A DNA stretch of 64,000 bases from Oegoconia quadripuncta. Its lineage: Eukaryota; Arthropoda; Insecta; Lepidoptera; Autostichidae. The DNA lies in the NCBI GenBank assembly GCA_949316235.1, contig OX438750.1, positions 23,004,865 through 23,068,864 of the forward strand, read 5' to 3'. The stretch's first letter is position 1. The number at the start of each line of letters is the position of its first letter. This document shows positions 58,951-64,000 of this stretch, piece by piece. A program made the translations under genes and the position numbers. The notes under the pieces are model-generated. The model saw only the letters and a program-made list of their open reading frames with translations. It did no database searches and was not told the origin of the DNA.

Positions 58951-59439
58951 ACTAATATAAATTATATATCGAATTAAATCTATTCATAACATTCCAAAAC
59001 TAGAAAATTGCATTCGCGCATTTAGGTACGTCGGACGTCAGCTAAACATTCCAATTCCTACACTGAGATGTGGAAATTGTTCAATTCCAGCTGCACTGCG
59101 ATGATATCCGAACAAATCCCGCCTTTTCTGGCTTAGCTCCGTATCCACTTAACCTCCAAAGCGAGAAGAAATTGCGAAAAGTATATCAAGCAGTTTATTT
59201 GAAGTCATATTTTTGAGTAACAATGTTTTCTTTGAATAAAAATTATTCTTCAATTTGCAATGTGCAATTTCTGTAATATTTTCTTCAATAGAAATGAAGG
59301 TTAGAACATTAATTACTTGGCCATCACTTTTGCAAATTTAAGAAATGAGTCCTAGTTATATTCTCAGTATTAAGTCTACTTAATTTTGTTTGGAGCGCTC
59401 TTCTTCGAACGACACAATATAATTGATAATAATAATACT

Positions 59440-59690
59440 TTTTTTGTATGCACTACGGGTTACCACTTGACCTCAATCACACCTGATGTGAAGGGATGAT
59501 GAGGCCGAAGGTGGAAGCGTACTGGCCCGCAAACCCCATCTTATTTGGGGAACTGGCTATCTTATCTTTGACAACCGGTCCACAACAATGCTATTAACAA
59601 TGCTGTTTGGCGGCAGATTTAGATAAGATGGTGGTAGCTAGCCACGCAGACATGTAAAATGCCCTACCACCAACCAAACATATACTCCGT
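59440..59690 (-). mobile_element. SINE A, head missing
   Basis: T-run at 59440-59446, GACCTCAATCACACCTGATG, GAGGCCGAAGGTGGAAGCGT, GCTGTTTGGCGGCAGATTTA and CCCTACCACCAACCAAACAT. The tRNA-like head is missing. Confidence 0.75.
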
Positions 59691-59739
59691 AAGTTTAGGT
59701 AGGTATAGGTTTTTATAGACATAGTTTCTGTAATAATAT

Positions 59740-59890
59740 TTATACTCCGTCAATAACAAAACATGCTTCGTCCGCGTGGAATCAGTTCATCGTCCCGCAA
59801 GATGTATTTGAGATTTCGGGATAAAAAGTACCCTTTATGTTAATCCAGGAAATAATCCATCTCTGTATCAAACATCCAAATGCGAAAAGC
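59740..59890 (-). mobile_element. Helitron-like fragment
   Basis: GCTTCGTCCGCGTGGAATCA, GGGATAAAAAGTACCCTTTA and CATCCAAATGCGAAAAG give the family order on the minus strand. The terminal CTAG is lost. Confidence 0.4.
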
Positions 59891-60635
59891 GAAGGCCCAC
59901 GCGCCACTGTTCGCGTTGATAAAGAGATGCATTTTTAGATCATATTATAGACAGGCCCCATAGGGATGGACTGGTTAGGGCATCAATTAGCCTTAATACG
60001 CCACTGCCCATAGACATTGCTGGTCATACTAATAAAACCTTTGTTCCACAATACCGTGACAATTAAGAACTAAATAGAGACGTTTTAAGGCACGCAATAG
60101 TAAGACAATTACGACAACTGTATAATGAATGTATTGTACCGACATGTACTAGTATATACCGCCTTGAGGCACCGGTTTCCGCATGTCAATAATTTAGATT
60201 AAGTATGATTAAAGAACGATTCGATATTGAAAATTACAGATATAGAATTTTTACATTGTTTTTTTTTTGTACAATAATGATTACGGTAGAATCACAATAA
60301 CACATCAAACTCGTACACTTTCTCTAATTCAGACCCTGACATTGACCCACTGCGCACTGAGGTGTAAAAAAATGTACCGAGCTGATTGTTCTTTTATGTC
60401 GAAAAAAGTAAAATTTAAAAAACTCACGACAAACGATGTGATAGAAAACAAGCATGCTTTATATTCTACACTTTGTATACGTAAAATTGATGTCCAGCAG
60501 CTTATCTCTAAAAGTATTGTTTAGATTATAAAAAAAATGTTAAATGTTACCAGGTTGCATTACCTTGAATAGATTTGTTTTGCGGTTTTGGTACGACAAC
60601 AGACGAAAAACGAAGACGGGTGCTGTGTGAGCGCG

Positions 60636-60710
60636 TGTTTGTGTATGCGTGCGCGCGTGTTTGTGTTCGTGAGCGTGTGTGCGTCCGTGAACGCGCGTGT
60701 GTCCATTCGT
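60636..60710. repeat. Alternating purine-pyrimidine tract (GT/GC-rich)
   Basis: About 75 bases of GCGCGTGTTTGTGTATGCGT, GCGCGCGTGTTTGTGTTCG and GTGTGTGCGTCCGTGAACGC type sequence. It is a diverged microsatellite that favours Z-DNA. Confidence 0.8.
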
Positions 60711-60954
60711 TATGTATCTCACTAACGCGTAGCCCGATTTGAGTGCAGTTACTTATATATTTAAGGCTAAACTAGGAGACAGCTTATTAGCCATGTTTGA
60801 TGAAAATGGTTAAGGAGTTTCGAAGATATTTAGCTTTAAACGCAGTAGTTTGGTGTTTTTATAATTATTACTATTAATTGGTATGCAATATAAATGAATC
60901 GTCGAGGTTGTATGTGATTGATTAAGAGTACATTAAAACTGCAGTAAAACAACT

Positions 60955-61198
60955 TATCATCATCAGCATGTCAGCCACAGGACGTCCACTGCTGAACATA
61001 ATTTTACGCGACTGTTATAAGGTGGTGTGTCCACCTTGTAAGTCGATGTTTTGCGCTGCGCTTGCAGGTGCGTGGTGCTCCACTCAAGCACTTTAATGCC
61101 CCACCGGCCATCAGTTCTTCGAGCAATGTGCGCTGCTCACTGCCACTTCAACTTGCTAATCCGCAGGGCTATGTCAGTGACCTTCGTTCGCCTACGCC
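60955..61198 (-). mobile_element. RTE 3' end, module 1
   Basis: CATCAGCATGTCAGCCACAG then GACGTCCACTGCTGAACATA, GGTGCGTGGTGCTCCACTCA, GGCCATCAGTTCTTCGAGCA and ATGTCAGTGACCTTCGTTCG. Minus strand; it runs directly into a second copy of the same region. Confidence 0.65.
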
Positions 61199-61555
61199 TA
61201 GGCCTCCCCCATAGAATTCCAGAATGAACGTTTGGAAGCAGCCTTCCCGCGACTATGTCATCCGTCCACCTTGTGAGTGGACATCCTGTATGCTGCGCTT
61301 GCCGATGCGTGGTCTCCCCATGACCCACCAGCCTGATGGCTTCTTCGAGTTATGTGCTCTGCCCACGATCACTAATCCGCTGGTCTATGCCCGTGACCTT
61401 CGTTCGCCTACGGCTTCAATCCTAATTCGATCACGTAGTGAAACACCGAGCAGCCTTCTCCTAGCCATGGCTCGTTGCGTGACTAGGAGCTTTCTTATGA
61501 GGCCCATAGTGAGTGACTACGTTTCAGTGCCGTAAGTCATCCATCACTGGTAACA
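61199..61555 (-). mobile_element. RTE 3' end, module 2 (partial duplicate)
   Basis: TAGGCCTCCCCCATAGAATT then CCAGAATGAACGTTTGG, GATGCGTGGTCTCCCCATGA, GCTTCTTCGAGTTATGTGCT, and further upstream codons (CTTATGAGGCCCATAGTGAG). It repeats the coding end already present in module 1 but reaches further into the ORF. Confidence 0.65.
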
Positions 61556-61887
61556 CAAAACAATTTATACGGAACCCTAATTACGAGTCCCCAACCCGCA
61601 CTCCATCGGTTTTCGGCTGAACAAGTCATGTGGTCACCAGCATCCAACGTCATAAAGTAAATTATTTGACCCCCAAGTTGACAAGCCTTTAAAGGCTTGT
61701 ATATTGGACATAACTTGCGACTGTGCCCGGTGGTTTGTTGCGGTGTGTCGTTTCCTTATTACATTCATTATGTTTACACACACTTGTACTGTCGGAAATT
61801 GCATGTGCAGTATTAACTACAATTAAATATTACGATTATTGTAGTACCTATAAGTAACATCCTCATCCCTCTTATGGCGGTTTTATA

Positions 61888-62080
61888 ATAACACTGGCTT
61901 CCGGATGTGGCTCCGCCCACATGAGTTTACCGCCCCGCAGAAATTATATTTGAATTTTACTGTGTGCAGAATATTATTAAGTGGTCTATCTATGTGCTGA
62001 GTTTTATCGAAATCTGCTCCGGAGTTCTGTAGCTATCCCACTTACAGACCCTTCGGCAGTCCCTGGCATTCTCTTTAAAA
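61888..62080 (-). mobile_element. Helitron-like or related fragment
   Basis: AACACTGGCTTCCGGATGTG then GCTCCGCCCACATGAG, TTTTATCGAAATCTGCTCCG and GAGTTCTGTAGCTATCCCAC. The end is related to the GC-rich ends of the other elements, but the body differs. Confidence 0.35.
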
Positions 62081-62429
62081 ATAATTTTTTGGTTGAATTT
62101 TAGTTTGAATTCGGTTATCATATCACAGTGCGCACAAAATACAAAAGGGCAGTTTAGAAAGCCTTATTTTGGCTAAATAATTTGTGTCACCCTCATGATA
62201 CACTTGATATTGGCAGAATTCGAAGAGATGCCAAAACCAAACCAAATTGTAATGTGGTCAACTGTATAAATTGAGGAAGGTTATAATTTTTTTACTGGGT
62301 ACACTGTTAATCTCGTAAGATCGACCCTTATTTGAGCGACCCACAGTTGAGACTGATGTCCTTCGAAATAACCAGTATATATATATACTCTCGTCAGTCT
62401 CAGCACATAAAGGGAGTAGTGTTGCCACT

Positions 62430-62945
62430 ATCAATAGCATTTCGATAGCCTATCGATAGTTTAAGCAAAAACAATAGTATCGATAGTTTTCGATATAATA
62501 TCAATCTCTCTTTTAGTGCAATACTATCGGCAAACAACCAATACTAACAATAGTTCCGATCCCTGACGGCGAATAAACTATCGACAGTATCGATAGTATT
62601 GCTTTTCAATATTAAATAAACTATTGATACTACCGATAGTTTGGACAAGCGATTGTTACTTTTATTTCAATAGCATCGATTGCATTTACGCTGGCAGGGG
62701 GGTAGAACAGAAGTTAGTATCAATAACTCTAATAAGTTCATGCGTGTATTTTTGAAAGGGGTAGATCGAAAAAAGTCTAAGAAGTGTTTTAAAGTATTGA
62801 ATTAAATAATTCACTATCGATTGTACAAAACTATCGATATTTCGTAACTTTCGGGAACATACTATCGATAGTTTATGCAATATTAGATAGTAATACTATG
62901 GATACTATTGATAGTATTGCTGCTTACCGATAGTATTGCACTAAC
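62430..62945. promoter_or_regulatory. Cluster of TATCGATA sites
   Basis: Exact TATCGATA at 62451-62458, 62478-62485, 62588-62595, 62832-62839 and 62863-62870, plus many near-matches (TATCGACA, ACCGATAG, TTCGATAG). TATCGATA is the DRE motif bound by DREF in flies, and CGATA clusters bind the boundary protein BEAF-32. Whether Lepidoptera use it so is not shown here; the cluster may instead be part of an unknown repeat, because GTGCAATACTATCGG at 62516 and CCGATAGTATTGCAC near 62926 are inverted copies. Confidence 0.5.
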
Positions 62946-63470
62946 TAAGAGAATCTAATATATGTCAAAAAAAATATAACATCATTTAGGAAAAATAATG
63001 ATAAACATGATGTCAATACAAGAAATAAAGATAAACTTGCAGGTCACATAAGTCGCCTCCACAAAGTCAGTAATTCATTCAAAGGGTTATGTATATGCTT
63101 TTTCAATAAAGTTCCTGTTGATATACAAAATCTTCCTTTCAATAAATTTAAAGATACTATAAAACAAAAACTTGTTAAGAAAGCATACTATAAAATATCA
63201 GATTATTTAAATGATAAACAATCATGGACATAACCAGCCCGTTCGCATAACCAGGCTATTTCTCAATTAATAATGAAATATTATAATATAAAATAATATT
63301 TTTGTAATATAAAAACCTTTTTTTAAAAGAGCGACCTCTCGGGGTTCTTGCTTGTTCTTCTCAGGGGAAAATTGCCTTTTGAACAAGCAGTAGCTTTAAA
63401 AATGTAAAATCTGACTATTTTAACCGTACCCTGTGTACCTACAAAATAAAGCACTTTTTTATTTTTTTGA
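62946..63470 (+). mobile_element. jockey/CR1-like LINE (family L), 5'-truncated, open C-terminal frame
   Basis: The frame is open from about 62949 to TAA 63231-63233, reading YVKKNITSFRKNNDKHDVNT, RNKDKLAGHISRLHKVSNSF, NKVPVDIQNLPFNKFKDTIK and ending ISDYLNDKQSWT. NTRNKxKL...FxNKxPxxIQxLPxNxFK is the standard C-terminus of lepidopteran LINE reverse transcriptases. The 3' UTR follows, ending GTGTACCTACAAAATAAAGC and a T-rich tail. There is no stop or frameshift in the 90-odd residues left, suggesting a fairly young insertion. TATCGATA sequence occurs on both sides. Confidence 0.75.
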
Positions 63471-63479
63471 GATAGATAC

Positions 63480-63520
63480 TATCGATAGTATATGCATACT
63501 ATCGAAACTATTGATAGGGG
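63480..63520. promoter_or_regulatory. Sixth TATCGATA site, beyond the LINE
   Basis: TATCGATA at 63480-63487 followed by GTATATGCATACTATCGAAA. It looks like the continuation of the 62.4-kb cluster split by the LINE. Confidence 0.4.
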
Positions 63521-63521
63521 G

Positions 63522-64000
63522 CCGTCCATATATTACGTCATTCTAAATAAGGGGGGGGTCTGCGGATGACGGTAAATGATAGATGGGGGGGGGGGGGGGG
63601 GTGTTTTGACGTCATTCTTATTTATAGTTTATTTTTCACATACAAAAAGATTATTTCTAAAAAGAAATTTCTTCCAGCACACCTAGGTGTGCGGGCGGGC
63701 GGGCAGCTAGTATTTTACTAGTAAAATACTAGCTGCCCGCCCCGGCTTCGCCCGTGGTACTTACATGTATTATACATATAAACCTTCTTTAAGAATCAGA
63801 TATTACCCGTGATCCAGAATTTAAAAGAATGGGTGAAAACTCCGTGGGAGTTATCCAAAGAAAAGTAAAAAATAAGTAGTTATATTATATCAATGATTAT
63901 TGCCAAAGTAAAAATAATAAAAGGTGATTCTATAACCAAGTGTTTTAATCATATAATACCCTATTTTTCTCAAATCTGCAATGTTTTATTTTGTCAAACT
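63522..64000. mobile_element. Second copy of the GGGGCCGTCCAT MITE, cut by the window end
   Basis: Starts GGGGCCGTCCATATATTACG and is the reverse complement of 8561 downwards. It includes a G-run of about 17 and the internal Helitron-like end at 63690-63790. The last 25 bases (complement of TTTGACAAAATAAAACATTG) match 8203-8225 of the other copy. Confidence 0.75.
63690..63745. repeat. Perfect palindrome at the nested element's end
   Basis: GCGGGCAGCTAGTATTTTAC meets its own reverse complement at TACTAGTA, giving roughly 23-base arms with no spacer. The 8.4-kb copy has only one arm. Confidence 0.85.

Larger units (their letters stand above)
57224..64000 (-). other. Pde11 upstream intron (part), repeat-bearing
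   Basis: Non-coding for Pde11 as far as can be read. Repeats inside are listed separately. Stretches where I recognise nothing: 57224-58295, 58951-59439, 59891-60635, 60711-60954, 61556-61887 and 62081-62430. No exon of the gene's 5' end was recognised here. Confidence 0.6.

Noticed and set aside
60540..60722. Small His/Arg/Thr-rich protein on the minus strand
   Set aside because: It is the translation of the GT/GC microsatellite-like tract.

Overview
The window is nuclear DNA of an insect, almost certainly a moth or butterfly. It is AT-rich and gene-poor, it carries one widely split gene with GT-AG introns, and it is crowded with repeats whose sequences are typical of Lepidoptera: tRNA-derived and 5S-rRNA-derived SINEs, RTE- and jockey-type LINE 3' ends, Helitron-like pieces ending in CTAG, mariner and several MITEs. 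No bacterial, organellar or viral segment was recognised.

The only cellular gene I can support is on the minus strand. Four exons (57107-57223, 51499-51676, 43066-43211, 24063-24213; 592 nt, about 197 residues) join in phase with consensus splice sites. They encode the region just before GAF-A and the first part of GAF-A of a dual 3',5'-cyclic-nucleotide phosphodiesterase of the PDE11 family (Pde11). The upstream N-terminal exons, the rest of GAF-A, GAF-B and the catalytic HD domain are not in the window. The introns are about 5.4, 8.3 and 18.9 kb, with more than 24 kb downstream and more than 6.7 kb upstream, so nearly everything else lies in Pde11 introns.

Layout: 1-24 kb (intron downstream of the last exon) holds a 684-bp-armed inverted repeat around a transposase remnant (1.87-3.52 kb), RTE and jockey fragments, both tRNA-SINE families, a 5S-derived SINE, an 80-bp TTAA-flanked MITE next to a 483-bp MITE (8.0-8.6 kb), and a 141-bp tandem repeat (21.6-22.0 kb). 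24-43 kb holds more SINEs, a full-length dead mariner with both inverted repeats (37.3-38.6 kb) and an internally deleted relative of another mariner lineage (30.3-30.6 kb). 43-57 kb holds an RTE fragment, a 143-bp MITE inside a LINE 3' UTR, a third 5S-SINE and a Helitron-like piece interrupted by a LINE end. 57-64 kb holds a duplicated RTE end, an alternating purine-pyrimidine tract, a cluster of TATCGATA sites, a truncated LINE with an open C-terminal frame, and the edge of a second copy of the 483-bp MITE.

The genes do not form an operon or pathway: one signalling gene hosts layered transposon insertions. The most informative points are the in-phase exon chain, the near-perfect palindrome, the 5S-derived SINE family, the TATCGATA cluster, and the two copies of a composite MITE that share the same internal Helitron-like end.
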